Below are positions 20,099 through 20,101 of a DNA stretch of 20,101 bases, in pieces; the stretch's first letter is position 1; every line of letters begins with the position of its first letter. The notes under the pieces were generated by a model, which saw nothing but the letters and a program-made list of their open reading frames with translations, was not told where the DNA came from and searched no databases. This DNA comes from CAYLLN01 sp036496265. Its GTDB lineage: Bacteria; Planctomycetota; Planctomycetia; Pirellulales; Pirellulaceae. A program made the translations under genes and the position numbers. Where the stretch lies: positions 1 to 20,101 of the forward strand of contig DASXLL010000120.1 in the NCBI GenBank assembly GCA_036496265.1, given 5' to 3'.

Positions 20099-20101
20099 TT
20101 T

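Overview
The window looks like chromosome of a planctomycete (Planctomycetota, Pirellulales-like). This is inferred from gene content: two DUF1559 proteins with pilin-like N-termini, a DUF1080 protein, a secreted arylsulfatase, short planctomycete-type lipoproteins, moderately high GC and many starts without a clear Shine-Dalgarno site. I see no rRNA, tRNA, phage, transposase or CRISPR array.

Layout. 1-2.3 kb: the end of a stress-protein-like gene, a small charged protein on the minus strand, then a PDZ/coiled-coil envelope protein and a Tyr-rich secreted protein closed by a strong intrinsic terminator. 2.4-5.1 kb: a DUF1080 protein, a HAD hydrolase, a [2Fe-2S] ferredoxin and a short P-II protein, all on plus and separated by unusual repeat-rich spacers. 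4.8-8.7 kb: a tandem segmental duplication. Each copy holds a P-II gene (+) facing a lipoprotein-DUF1559 operon (-) with a matching promoter. The second P-II copy is decayed. 8.9 kb: a small conserved-looking protein behind a leader with three hairpins. 9.1-12.1 kb (minus): a tight operon of a two-TM protein, a DUF4160-DUF2442 pair and ligA. 12.2-17.5 kb (plus): a UvrA-family ATPase, a GH2-like beta-sandwich protein overlapping a ThiF/MoeB-type E1 enzyme, and a GNAT acetyltransferase. 17.6-18.5 kb (minus): a GNAT-like protein overlapping an 86-aa partner. 18.6-20.0 kb (minus): a secreted sulfatase.

The most unusual content is non-coding. Several spacers carry elements made of two or three short direct oligomers (7, 9 or 10 nt) followed, after a core, by the same oligomers inverted, so that each can fold into a long hairpin (180-251, 3894-4006, 4749-4812, 20005-20098). 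A related array of 23 in-phase heptamers fills the whole interval from the stop codon of the DUF1080 gene to the start codon of the HAD gene. The different oligomer families share one architecture, which suggests a common mechanism of origin or a common job. The tandem duplication with one decayed P-II copy is the second main observation.
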